From positions 3,162,001 through 3,226,000 of the forward strand of contig NZ_LT897781.1 in NCBI RefSeq assembly GCF_900188315.1: a stretch of DNA of 64,000 nucleotides, in the 5' to 3' direction. The stretch is from Marinobacter sp. es.042. Its GTDB lineage: Bacteria; Pseudomonadota; Gammaproteobacteria; Pseudomonadales; Oleiphilaceae. How positions within the stretch are numbered: position 1 is the first letter of the stretch; every line of letters begins with the position of its first letter. The position numbers and the translations under genes are program-made. Of this stretch, positions 1 to 8,380 are shown piece after piece. Under the pieces are notes generated by a model that ran no database searches, was not told the DNA's origin, and saw only the letters and a program-made list of their open reading frames with translations.

Positions 1-1445
1 TGGCCAATCGCCTGGGCGGTTACAACGCCAGACTGGCCGAGGAACTGGAACCGTTGACTCAGACCGTTGGCAACCTGATCGAGCGTAAGCGTCTGTATCA
101 GGAAAAGCGGGAACACCAGAAACATCTGGAACAAGCGGCCAATTACGACGCACTCACCGGCCTGCCGAATCGGCGTCGGATGACCGAACTGTTTGAACAG
201 GAGCTGTTTGAAGCCAACCAGCGCCAAGGCCTGGTTTCGGTATGCTTTATTGATCTCGATGGTTTCAAGGATATCAACGACCAGCATAGCCATGCCGTCG
301 GCGATGCCGTATTGAAATCGGTCGCCGATCGATTGCTTGAGAGTGTCAGGGCTCATGATGTGGTTGCACGTCTCGGCGGCGACGAATTCGTGGCCATCCT
401 GAGGGATGTCAACGACGAACGGGTCTATGCCAGGCTCCTGGAAGCCATCCGCCAGCCGATAAATTACAAACGCAATGTTCTGCATTTATCCGGCAGCATG
501 GGTGTGACGGTCTATCCCGAGGACGACTCGGACACCGACCAGTTGCTTCGCCATGCGGACCAGGCAATGTACGCAGCCAAAGAGGCAGGCAAAAATCATT
601 ACGTACTCTTCGATTTGGATTCCCACTACACCCGAAAGGAACGGATCAAAGTCATTGAGCAGATGGATAGCGCCATCGTGTTGGGCCAGCTCGAACTCTA
701 CTACCAGCCGAAGATTCATTTCGGCAAACAACGGGTCGAGGGCTTCGAGGCACTCATCCGCTGGAACCATCCCGAGGATGGCCTACTGGGCCCGCACCAT
801 TTCCTGGACCATATTGAATACACCGAATATGCACGCAAAGTCGGCAACTTCGTGCTGGGTGAGGCCATCTCACGCCTTCAGGAGTTTAACAGTAATAAGC
901 TGCCTTATACCCTGAGCGTGAACCTGAGCCCGTCGCACTTTCTTGGCCCGAGCTTTCGGGGAGACCTTAAGGCGGCCCTCAACGATTGCCCGTTAGCAAT
1001 ACGTTCGCGCCTGGTTCTCGAAGTCCTGGAAACGACTGCGCTGGACGATACCGACCGCGTTCTCGAGAATCTCAGCGCTTGCCGTGAGCTGGGTGTTGAC
1101 GTCTCGCTCGACGACTTTGGCACCGGCTACTCGTCTCTGGATCTTTTCCGGCGGCTGGCGGCTCAAGAGATCAAGATAGACCGCTCGTTCGTATTAGATA
1201 TGCTCAATAATCCCGACAGTGACATGATTGTCAGTGCCATCATCAGCCTGTCGAAAAGCTTCCGGCGAAGACTGGTGGCCGAGGGAATTGAGTCAGCCGA
1301 AGTAGAAGCTAAACTGATGGAACTTGGCTGTGATCTGGGTCAGGGTTTCTACTACAGCAAACCTCTGCCTTTGGAGCAGGCCCTTGAATGGGCACAGCGT
1401 TTTGACTGGGAGAGCCGGAAAAAACGGAATGACTGGGTGATCTGA
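1..1445 (+). CDS. Bifunctional GGDEF-EAL c-di-GMP protein (5' end outside window)
   Basis: The reading frame is open from base 3, so the true start lies upstream and only about 480 residues are visible. The first visible residues resemble the end of a GAF-type sensor, which I infer rather than see in full. The GGDEF domain has an intact GGDEF motif (bases 375-389) and an RxxD inhibitory site (RAHD) five residues before it, so a feedback-inhibited diguanylate cyclase is plausible. The EAL domain follows, with FEALIRW (EAL at 747-755), DDFGTG, KIDRSF and AEGIE all present, so phosphodiesterase residues look complete. Which activity dominates cannot be told from sequence. The next gene, 24 bases downstream on the same strand, is also a cyclase, so the two are probably one c-di-GMP signalling unit. 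Confidence 0.9.
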   Translation, partial: ANRLGGYNARLAEELEPLTQTVGNLIERKRLYQEKREHQKHLEQAANYDALTGLPNRRRMTELFEQELFEANQRQGLVSVCFIDLDGFKDINDQHSHAVGDAVLKSVADRLLESVRAHDVVARLGGDEFVAILRDVNDERVYARLLEAIRQPINYKRNVLHLSGSMGVTVYPEDDSDTDQLLRHADQAMYAAKEAGKNHYVLFDLDSHYTRKERIKVIEQMDSAIVLGQLELYYQPKIHFGKQRVEGFEALIRWNHPEDGLLGPHHFLDHIEYTEYARKVGNFVLGEAISRLQEFNSNKLPYTLSVNLSPSHFLGPSFRGDLKAALNDCPLAIRSRLVLEVLETTALDDTDRVLENLSACRELGVDVSLDDFGTGYSSLDLFRRLAAQEIKIDRSFVLDMLNNPDSDMIVSAIISLSKSFRRRLVAEGIESAEVEAKLMELGCDLGQGFYYSKPLPLEQALEWAQRFDWESRKKRNDWVI

Positions 1446-1469
1446 ACGTCGTACTCAGAGTGAAGGAAC

Positions 1470-2759
1470 ATGGAACTGACACCGGAAATCCGACTGAAAG
1501 CGATTCTCGAAGGCACCGGAGCAGGTACCTGGGAATGGAATCTCGATACCGGGGAGGTTATCTATAACCCCCGTTGGGCCGATCTTCTGGGTTATCAGCT
1601 TGAAGAGCTGGAACCCGTCACCTTCAAGATCTGGGAAAACCTTTGTCACCCAGAGGATCTTAAGGAAGCCTGGGAAGCGCTGAGACGCTACCTGGATGGT
1701 GACTCCCCCCTGTTCGAATGCGTCGTTCGGATGCTCCACAAGGGCGGCGACTGGCGCTACATCCACACCCGCGGCACACTGCTTACCGACGAACAGGGCG
1801 TGGATACACGATGGCTGATGGGAACCCATCTGGATGTCACCCGGGAGAAGCTCAGCCAACACCAGATGGAGCAACTCGCCAAATCCCTGCCGGGCATCAT
1901 CTACACTTTTGTGCTGGAACCAGGCGGTCGCTACTTCTTTTCCTATCTGAGCGAAAAAACCCGGGATTTCTATGGGTTGACCGCCGAAGAGTGTCTGGAT
2001 GACCCCGACAAAATCTTTAACCTGATCCATCCGGATGATCTCCCGAGGGTGCATGAGAGCATCGCCGTTTCTGCCCAAACCCTGGACGAGTGGATCTGCG
2101 AATACCGCGTTCAGACCGAGCGCGGCACGTACTGGCTTAAGGGCGTGTCGCGGCCCGAGAAAGACACGGATGGCAGAATCAGCTGGCATGGAATGACCAT
2201 CAATATCGACACCGAGAAGAACCTGGAGCTCGAGCTCGAACAGCTTTCAATTACTGATGAGCTGACCGGCCTTTACAACCGCCGGTACATGTTGAGGAAA
2301 CTTCAAGAGTCGGTGGCACTAAGCGAACGGTACGGCGATACCTTTTCGCTGATTTCCCTGGATATCGATTTCTTCAAAACCATCAACGACTCCTACGGAC
2401 ACCCCACCGGCGATGCGGTGCTGCAACGGTTCGCCGATATTATCGAATCCAGGACCCGAAAATCCGATATCGTGGCACGTACCGGAGGTGAAGAGTTCAT
2501 TATCTTCATGCCCAACACCGGGCTGTCTGAGGCGGGGCACGTGGCGGAATCCCTGCGCATCGCCCTGCAGACAGAAAGCTTTGTCAGTGATGAAGGCGAC
2601 AAATTTGGCATTACCTTCAGTGCGGGTGTGGTTAACTGGTCCGGGTCAGAGTCCCAGACCACATCTGTGCGGGATTTACTTTCAGCCTGCGACCAGTCCA
2701 TGTATGCCGCCAAGAGAGCCGGGCGGAACCGGATAGTGGCCGATGGCAACGGAGAATGA
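1470..2759 (+). CDS. PAS-PAS-GGDEF diguanylate cyclase
   Basis: This 429-residue protein has no evident transmembrane segment or signal peptide. Two PAS-fold sensor modules occupy about residues 10-125 (GTWEWNLDTGEVIYNPRW is typical of PAS_3) and about 135-250, followed by a GGDEF domain at about 260-425. The active-site motif is GGEEF, and RKSD lies five residues before it as an RxxD inhibitory site, so it should make c-di-GMP with product inhibition. There is no EAL domain. The ATG is preceded by AAGGAA at good spacing. It lies 24 bases after the GGDEF-EAL gene. The signal sensed by the PAS domains is unknown. Confidence 0.92.
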   Translation: MELTPEIRLKAILEGTGAGTWEWNLDTGEVIYNPRWADLLGYQLEELEPVTFKIWENLCHPEDLKEAWEALRRYLDGDSPLFECVVRMLHKGGDWRYIHTRGTLLTDEQGVDTRWLMGTHLDVTREKLSQHQMEQLAKSLPGIIYTFVLEPGGRYFFSYLSEKTRDFYGLTAEECLDDPDKIFNLIHPDDLPRVHESIAVSAQTLDEWICEYRVQTERGTYWLKGVSRPEKDTDGRISWHGMTINIDTEKNLELELEQLSITDELTGLYNRRYMLRKLQESVALSERYGDTFSLISLDIDFFKTINDSYGHPTGDAVLQRFADIIESRTRKSDIVARTGGEEFIIFMPNTGLSEAGHVAESLRIALQTESFVSDEGDKFGITFSAGVVNWSGSESQTTSVRDLLSACDQSMYAAKRAGRNRIVADGNGE

Positions 2760-2819
2760 TCCCGGCGCAACATTCAACGTATTCATTACGCCCAAAACAA
2801 TCAGCAACGGAGAAAAAAC

Positions 2820-3191
2820 ATGATCGGATACGTCACCCTTGGCGTCAGTGATATGGAAAGAGCAAAGGCATTCTATGCCGATTTGTTGAGCGACCAGGGG
2901 GCCAAAGTGCTTCTGGATATGGGACGCATCGCATTTATCGGCAAGAGCATGAGCGCCCCCATGATCGCGGTTTGCGTTCCCTTCAACGAAGAACCCAACC
3001 ATCCCGGCAACGGCAACATGGTCGCACTGCCTGCGGGTTCGAAAGAAGACGTGGATGCCATGTACAAGAAGGCCATTGAGCTCGGCGCCACCTGCGACGG
3101 CGAGCCCGGTCAGCGAATCCCCAACCAATTCTACGGTGCCTACGTGAAGGACCCGGATGGCAACAAGCTGGCGTTTTTCGTATTCGGTTAA
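2820..3191 (+). CDS. VOC-fold protein (glyoxalase/bleomycin-resistance superfamily)
   Basis: This 123-residue protein has the vicinal-oxygen-chelate fold: it opens with YVTLGVSDMERAKAFY and closes with the DPDGN signature. The positions that usually carry metal-binding His and Glu are not conserved (GVSD start without His, GNGNMVAL where HVAF is usual, LAFF at the end without Glu). I infer a non-metal or diverged member, close to proteins annotated as glyoxalase-like, not a true lactoylglutathione lyase. The ATG follows GGAG at good spacing. Its stop codon directly abuts the stop of the convergent helicase gene. The substrate cannot be named. Confidence 0.85.
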   Translation: MIGYVTLGVSDMERAKAFYADLLSDQGAKVLLDMGRIAFIGKSMSAPMIAVCVPFNEEPNHPGNGNMVALPAGSKEDVDAMYKKAIELGATCDGEPGQRIPNQFYGAYVKDPDGNKLAFFVFG

Positions 3192-5453
3192 CTACTCTGC
3201 TGCGCTGAACCACCAGCGCGGCAACAGCCGGTTGATGGCCGGCTGCAGAAACCGGTCATCAATCAGCCAGATTACACCTTTGTCTTCCGGGGTCCGGATC
3301 ACCCGCCCGGCCGCCTGGGCCACTTTCTGCAACCCCGGAATCAGATAGGTGTAGTCGTACCCGGCGCCAAATCGCTGCTCGAGCCGAGCCTTGAGGATTT
3401 CATGCCAGGCATCGAACGGCGGCAAGCCCAGGGTGGCCACAAAGGCACCGATCAACTGATCACCGGGCAGATCAATGCCTTCACTGAACACCCCGCCCAA
3501 CACCGCAAACGCCACACTGCCCTCCGGGTTCCGGAAACCGGCCAGAAAATCTGCTCGCTTCTGAGGCGACATGCCCGGTTGCTGAGCTCGCTGGGGTATA
3601 TCCGGCGCCTGCTCCGCCAACGCGGCGCTGGCCTGCTTCGCGTATTTGAAGCTGCTGAAAAACGCCAGGTAATGCCCGGGCCGCTCACGGAACTGGCGGG
3701 CGATCAGGTCGGCAATCGGTTTGAGTGATGCCTCCCTGTGAGCCTGGCGGGTGCTGATGCCGGGCGTGAACTGCACCTGCAGCTGGTCGGCGCTGAACGG
3801 GCTGGGCAAGGAGGTAAAACGGGAATCCTCGGGCAATCCCAGCAAATCCCGATAGTAAACACCGGGGCTCAGGGTGGCGGAAAACAGCAGAACCGAATGC
3901 GCCGCTTCAAACCGCTCGCGCAGGAAATCCGCCGGGATCAGGTTCTGGATGGTCAGGCTGGCCCGCCCCCGACCGGCGCGCTGGAATTCACACAGGGAAT
4001 GATCACCAAAGGAGTCCGCCAGCTTCATGAAGGCGACGCTTTCAAACAAAAGCTCCTGCAGGGCCAGATCCGGGGGATTATCGGCCAGGTAATCGGTCAG
4101 GTTCGAGACCATCGCCTGCAGGGCACCCAGCAATTGCGTCGGCAACGTCTCCAGAAACTCCGCGCTCTGTGTATCAGCCTGGTAATCCCGGATCAGGCTC
4201 TGCCAGGCGCGGGCGGTGCGATCAATGGCGGATTTCAGCGGCGTCGGTGCGGTTTTTTTGATCCTCAGCAAACGCTGCTGATCCAGCCGAACCGAATACA
4301 TACTCCGGCCACGGTCCACCAGGTTATGGGCCTCATCCACCAGTACGCTGGCCTTCCAGCTGTTCTGGCGAATCAAACCGTGGAGCAGGGCGGATTGATC
4401 GAACAGCCGGTTTACGTCACCGATCACCACATCGCTCCACCGGGCCATTTCCTGGGCCAGAAAGTAGGGGCAAATATCGTGACCGGCGGCGATCTTCGCC
4501 AGGGCGAGCTGGTCCAGCGTGCCTTCGCTCTGGGCGGCTTCCGCCCGGGCGTCGGGCAGCCGGTCGAAAAACCCTTTCGCCAGTGGGCAGGAATCGCCAT
4601 GACAGGCCTTGTCCGGGTGCTCGCAGGCGTCGTCTTTCGAGACCAGTTCCAGGGTTCGCAGTGGCCAATGCTGGGCAGCTTGAGCCGAACGCAGACGGGC
4701 AACTGCATCCATGGCCAGCTGACGGGCGGTATTGCGACAAGTGAGGTAGAACAGGCGGTCCTGGCCGGCTGCTGGCATCGCCATCAACGCCGGGAACAGG
4801 GTGCCGAGGGTCTTACCCAGGCCTGTGGGGGCTTCCAGCAAAAGGGTGCCGGACTTTACCGAGTTTTTGTACACCGTCTCCGCCAGCTGGCGCTGCCGGG
4901 GGCGAAACGCGGGGAAGGGGAATCTTAGGCCTGAAAGCAGGACATTGCGCTGCTCGCGGTGATGTTCTTCCTGCTCAGCCCAGGCCTTGTAATGACTACA
5001 CAGGGTTTCCAGTTCCTGCCAGAGCTCTTCGGCACTGGCGGTCTCCACCACTGGCGTTTCCTCGTCTCTACCAGTGTCGTAATAGATCAGTGCCAGCTCC
5101 AGGGTTTTCCGGTTTTCCTGCCGGCACAACAGCGCGCCGTAGGCTCTCAGCTGAGCGCGATGGAGTGCCCGCTGATGCTCACGGATTCGGGACAGGTCAC
5201 CCCGATGGGTTTTGATCTCTTCCAGCCGGCCTCGGTGGGGGTTATAGATATCGGCGCGGCCGGAAAGCAATAACCCCATGCATTCACCGGTCAGTAAATG
5301 CTCGCTTTTATAGCCGTAGCCGCGCCGGGACTGGATTGCCTGATGGCCAGCAATGCCCTCCTCGGCACTGGGTGCCGGGGTATAGCGGAAGTCCAGGTCG
5401 CCCTTGCGCGCGGCAAACTCGCACAGAGTCCGGACGGCAACTCTCACCGTCAT
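3192..5453 (-). CDS. XPD/DinG-type Fe-S helicase with N-terminal RecB-like nuclease domain
   Basis: This 753-residue protein joins two modules. Residues 1-150 carry RecB/Cas4-like PD-(D/E)XK nuclease motifs: E31 and H37, GRAD at 65-68, EIK at 79-81, and Q101 with Y105. Residues 180-753 are a superfamily-2 helicase of the Rad3/XPD/DinG group: Walker A APTGLGKT (208-215), DEAH (373-376) and a C-terminal LLFSATL motif. Four cysteines (C277, C284, C289, C328) between Walker A and DEAH fit the 4Fe-4S cluster of this family. The ATG overlaps the stop of the upstream VRR-NUC gene by four bases (ATGA), so translation is probably coupled. Such helicases unwind DNA 5' to 3'; a role in crosslink or fork repair is inferred from the partner gene. 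Confidence 0.9.
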   Translation of the reverse strand: MTVRVAVRTLCEFAARKGDLDFRYTPAPSAEEGIAGHQAIQSRRGYGYKSEHLLTGECMGLLLSGRADIYNPHRGRLEEIKTHRGDLSRIREHQRALHRAQLRAYGALLCRQENRKTLELALIYYDTGRDEETPVVETASAEELWQELETLCSHYKAWAEQEEHHREQRNVLLSGLRFPFPAFRPRQRQLAETVYKNSVKSGTLLLEAPTGLGKTLGTLFPALMAMPAAGQDRLFYLTCRNTARQLAMDAVARLRSAQAAQHWPLRTLELVSKDDACEHPDKACHGDSCPLAKGFFDRLPDARAEAAQSEGTLDQLALAKIAAGHDICPYFLAQEMARWSDVVIGDVNRLFDQSALLHGLIRQNSWKASVLVDEAHNLVDRGRSMYSVRLDQQRLLRIKKTAPTPLKSAIDRTARAWQSLIRDYQADTQSAEFLETLPTQLLGALQAMVSNLTDYLADNPPDLALQELLFESVAFMKLADSFGDHSLCEFQRAGRGRASLTIQNLIPADFLRERFEAAHSVLLFSATLSPGVYYRDLLGLPEDSRFTSLPSPFSADQLQVQFTPGISTRQAHREASLKPIADLIARQFRERPGHYLAFFSSFKYAKQASAALAEQAPDIPQRAQQPGMSPQKRADFLAGFRNPEGSVAFAVLGGVFSEGIDLPGDQLIGAFVATLGLPPFDAWHEILKARLEQRFGAGYDYTYLIPGLQKVAQAAGRVIRTPEDKGVIWLIDDRFLQPAINRLLPRWWFSAAE

Positions 5454-7159
5454 TCCATCGCCTCGCTCGCCTGCCAGCGCACGTAACAGACACTGGCGGG
5501 GATGCCTTCAATCGCGAAGAATTCGAGCCAACGGATCTGATGGTCCTGCAAGCGGTCACCCGGCCCCTTCACTTCGATCATTTCATAACGCTTGTCAGGC
5601 TCAGCCGCATTGGGGAGAAACCGGATCAGATCAGGAAAGCCGCTGCGATGCCCCCGGATATTCAACAGCAAGCGACGGAACAGGCGCTCCAGATCCGCCG
5701 GTGGCAGACAGTCCAGCGCCAGGCCGAGCAGTTCCTCATTGAGGACCGGCCAGATCACGAACGGATTGGTGGTGCCCTGTTTGGCCCGGTAATTCGCCAG
5801 TATCCGATCCCGATAGCTGCCATCCGCCAGCAGCGCAAAGCATTGCTCGAACGATGCCTTCCGACAGCTGACGAAATCTTCCCGGGTAAGGTCCGCCGGA
5901 CCCACATGGAAGGGATGGAAAAAGGCCCCCGGCACCGGCGCAAAAATGGTTTGCCAGCACAGCAGGCCGAACAGGCCGTTGATCAGGGTGTTCTCGACAT
6001 AAAGCACGGGCGCCTCGTCCCGATACAGGTGGTCCCGAACGGCATATTCGACCGACCCGACCTCTGGCTTCGGCAGGGTCAGGGTGATCTCCCGGATGAG
6101 CGGCTGCTCCGGAGGCGGCGGCGCTATCTCGCCAAGCCGGCTCGCAAGCCGCTTGAGAATCCGCGCCAGACCCTGGGCTTCAGCATCGCTCAGTTCCTGG
6201 TTCTGCCACTCGGAGGCAATGGCCCAGGCTTCCCGGTGACGCTTTATCCGCTCCAGCAACCGGAGCTGTTTCAGCCGCGCTTCCCGATGGCCGCTGCTGG
6301 CGAAAGCCTCTAATGCCAGTTCCCGCTCCCCCTGGCGCTCCGCCTGCCGGCCCAATTCCAGCAACAGCCGGTCACGGCGGCTGGTCAGCCAGGCGTTATT
6401 CGAGGGCGAAGGAACCGCCTGCCAAACCTCGTGGGCGGGTACGCCCTGGTCCAGCCATTCCCGGCACTGGTGCATGGCAAGATACAGGTCGACCTCGGAA
6501 CGCTGCTGAAAGGCCCGGGAATCCGGTGTGAAAGTGACCGGCTCATACTGCTGATGGCCCAGCTCCACCAGCACAAAATCGGACCAGCTCTGGCGAAGAT
6601 TGCCGAAAAACATCAGGCGCACCCGGTCAAAAAGCGCCATGGTCTTGAGCCTGACAACCGGCCTGGCGTGCTGACCGAGCCAGTCGGCGACGATCAGAGG
6701 GTCGGGAAACCGCAGAAGCAGGGCGTCGCGCATCCGGCCCTTGGGCAGGTTGGCGGGCTCTCCGGCTGCCTTTAAAAGCGGCTCCATGGCCGGACGCAGT
6801 TCTCCAAGCGTGAACAATCTGAACAGTTCATCCAGGCTGAGCAGGGGATTGGTATCCAACCAGCCTGCCTCCATGATTTCGTCGAGGGCACTGGCCTCTG
6901 GTACGCCGAGCTCCGGATACTTGAGCTTGTCCGACCGGAAGAGATCGCCCGTGCGCATCACCATTCGGGTCAGCAATGCCCGGGCCGGCATTGAAAGGGT
7001 ATGGAAACTGGCCAGTCGATCCAGCTCTTCTGCTGTCAGCAAGTCACCGTGATGGCTCTGGACCCAGCCAAGGACGGTTTCCATGTTCTCGAGGTAGTAC
7101 AGCGGATTGTTCAGATCTGCGGTACCCGGTTGTCGGCTTATCGGGTTCCGTACTGCCAT
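5450..7159 (-). CDS. FAN1-type VRR-NUC structure-specific nuclease
   Basis: This 569-residue protein matches bacterial FAN1 homologues: an N-terminal NPLYYLENMETVL block, a SAP-like segment (LRPAMEPLLKAAGEP), a central helical TPR-like region and a C-terminal VRR-NUC domain. The catalytic residues are visible: GFPDL (D510), EVK (E529, K531) and Q541, with a further conserved acidic segment, YVENTLINGLFGLLCW. In eukaryotes and Pseudomonas, FAN1 incises DNA near interstrand crosslinks and 5' flaps. The gene overlaps the downstream Fe-S helicase gene by four bases, so the pair is an operon. The start has no strong ribosome-binding site, but it keeps the conserved N-terminal block. The deacetylase gene ends only 27 bases upstream on the same strand, so read-through transcription is possible. 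Confidence 0.88.
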   Translation of the reverse strand: MAVRNPISRQPGTADLNNPLYYLENMETVLGWVQSHHGDLLTAEELDRLASFHTLSMPARALLTRMVMRTGDLFRSDKLKYPELGVPEASALDEIMEAGWLDTNPLLSLDELFRLFTLGELRPAMEPLLKAAGEPANLPKGRMRDALLLRFPDPLIVADWLGQHARPVVRLKTMALFDRVRLMFFGNLRQSWSDFVLVELGHQQYEPVTFTPDSRAFQQRSEVDLYLAMHQCREWLDQGVPAHEVWQAVPSPSNNAWLTSRRDRLLLELGRQAERQGERELALEAFASSGHREARLKQLRLLERIKRHREAWAIASEWQNQELSDAEAQGLARILKRLASRLGEIAPPPPEQPLIREITLTLPKPEVGSVEYAVRDHLYRDEAPVLYVENTLINGLFGLLCWQTIFAPVPGAFFHPFHVGPADLTREDFVSCRKASFEQCFALLADGSYRDRILANYRAKQGTTNPFVIWPVLNEELLGLALDCLPPADLERLFRRLLLNIRGHRSGFPDLIRFLPNAAEPDKRYEMIEVKGPGDRLQDHQIRWLEFFAIEGIPASVCYVRWQASEAME

Positions 7160-7186
7160 AACAATGTGGGCGTGATGCCTCCGGTA

Positions 7187-8056
7187 TCAATCGTCGAAAA
7201 ATGGTCTCACATAATCAAAGATCTGTCCTCTGGTGGTTAGCCACAGTTCATTTTGCCCGGCACACCGTTTGACAATCTCCTCAAAGGCCCAGGCGCCCGC
7301 AGGCCTGCCGTAGCAATGGCCGTGAACAATTACGTCGAGAATCAGCGTTTCGCGATTGCTTGCCAACAGCTTGTCCAGTGTCGCGGTGAACATCTCGACA
7401 AACTGCTCGGGCGTTCTGCCAAATCGCATGGCGTGAGGCAGATCATTGAAATCGATGGTTACCGGGATCGCCATTATGGAACTTTCGGAAAACCGCTGAA
7501 GGTAGGGTCGATCATCATCCAGTGCGTCGCCGTGCCATTTGTAGCCATGCAGGGACAGACGGTGCTGGACGTCCATATCGGAGGTGATTCGGGGACTGAT
7601 CCAGCCGCCAGGCTTCTGGCCGGTGGCTTGCGCAATCAGCGCGGTCGATTTCTGTATGTTGTCCTCGATCTGCTGTTCGTTCAGATACGGGAAAAGCATG
7701 TTCTGGCCATAGCTGTGGCCGATAATCTCATGCCCATAATCAAAGCGTTTTTTGAGCTCGGCCGAACAGTGTTCTGCAACCAGTCCAGAGGTAAACACAC
7801 TGGTGGCCACACCGTATCTCTCTGCAATATCGAACAGCCTTCTTGCGCCGACGTTGGCGTTGTAGCGTCCATAACTGTCAGCGTTGGGATCTACCCTGTC
7901 TCCTGCAAGAACATTGCCCATGGGATTTACACTGGAACAGGAATCCGGTGTCCACATCTCAAACGCGATATTAAAATTAATCGCCAATCGTTTGTTTTCG
8001 GGCCATAAAAAGTCTTTTCCCAGGCGCTCTATTTCACATGACAATTCCTGGCTCAT
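7187..8056 (-). CDS. NodB-fold polysaccharide deacetylase / PuuE-like hydrolase
   Basis: This 289-residue protein without a signal peptide resembles the cytoplasmic branch of carbohydrate-esterase family 4, which includes allantoinase PuuE and Helicobacter PgdA. Two histidines (H109, H114) in GHEIIGHSYG fit the metal-binding motif; SPRITSD and VHGHCYG are later conserved blocks. The first catalytic motif, usually with Asp residues, reads INFNIAFEMW, as in the PuuE-like subgroup. The ATG is preceded by AAAGGAAA. The gene is transcribed away from the TRAP transporter operon across an AT-rich region with a large inverted repeat, so shared control is likely. The substrate is unknown; hydrolysis of an amide or acetamido compound connected with the TRAP substrate is only a guess. 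Confidence 0.82.
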   Translation of the reverse strand: MSQELSCEIERLGKDFLWPENKRLAINFNIAFEMWTPDSCSSVNPMGNVLAGDRVDPNADSYGRYNANVGARRLFDIAERYGVATSVFTSGLVAEHCSAELKKRFDYGHEIIGHSYGQNMLFPYLNEQQIEDNIQKSTALIAQATGQKPGGWISPRITSDMDVQHRLSLHGYKWHGDALDDDRPYLQRFSESSIMAIPVTIDFNDLPHAMRFGRTPEQFVEMFTATLDKLLASNRETLILDVIVHGHCYGRPAGAWAFEEIVKRCAGQNELWLTTRGQIFDYVRPFFDD

Positions 8057-8380
8057 CGCTTTTTCCTTTTTTTATAAATAGCAAACCGCATTAAATAAAT
8101 AATCAGACAACATTTAAATAATATGATTTATCCCTTTTTGCAAATTCAATTATATTCAGCTGCTTATGAATGAAATTCAGCAGAAATCCTTTTTTAGTTT
8201 CATTCACAAATAGCTGAATAATATTAAATTTGCGCTTTTGTTTTTGCTGCCCTAAATTAATTTTACCGATCGAAATCGGAGCAAATAATCACAAATAAAT
8301 TTGGCACAACCTGCCTGACTGGAAAACAAATGCCATCAAGAAAAAACCTTTTCCAGTTTGATTTACATCGGAGAAAAACA
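8057..8380. other. AT-rich divergent promoter region between deacetylase and TRAP operon
   Basis: This 324-base non-coding stretch is far richer in A and T than its surroundings. It separates the leftward deacetylase gene from the rightward TRAP operon and must hold both promoters. It contains the 36-base imperfect inverted repeat listed separately. Several TATAAT-like strings occur, so no single promoter can be assigned. The TRAP binding-protein gene has a clear ribosome-binding site near 8370. Confidence 0.6.
8140..8233. repeat. Large imperfect inverted repeat, candidate operator
   Basis: The arms at 8140-8175 and 8198-8233 match at 30 of 36 positions when one is reverse-complemented, with a 22-base centre. 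The best-matching cores are ATTCAGCT and TGAATGAAA in each arm. A third ATTCAGC copy lies at 8174-8180. The symmetry and the position between divergent genes suggest a regulator-binding or looping site. Which regulator binds is unknown; the LysR gene downstream of the TRAP operon is one candidate. Confidence 0.6.

Noticed and set aside
3738..4928. 396-codon open frame on the plus strand
   Set aside because: It is antisense to the Fe-S helicase gene, whose motifs are intact; no family features.
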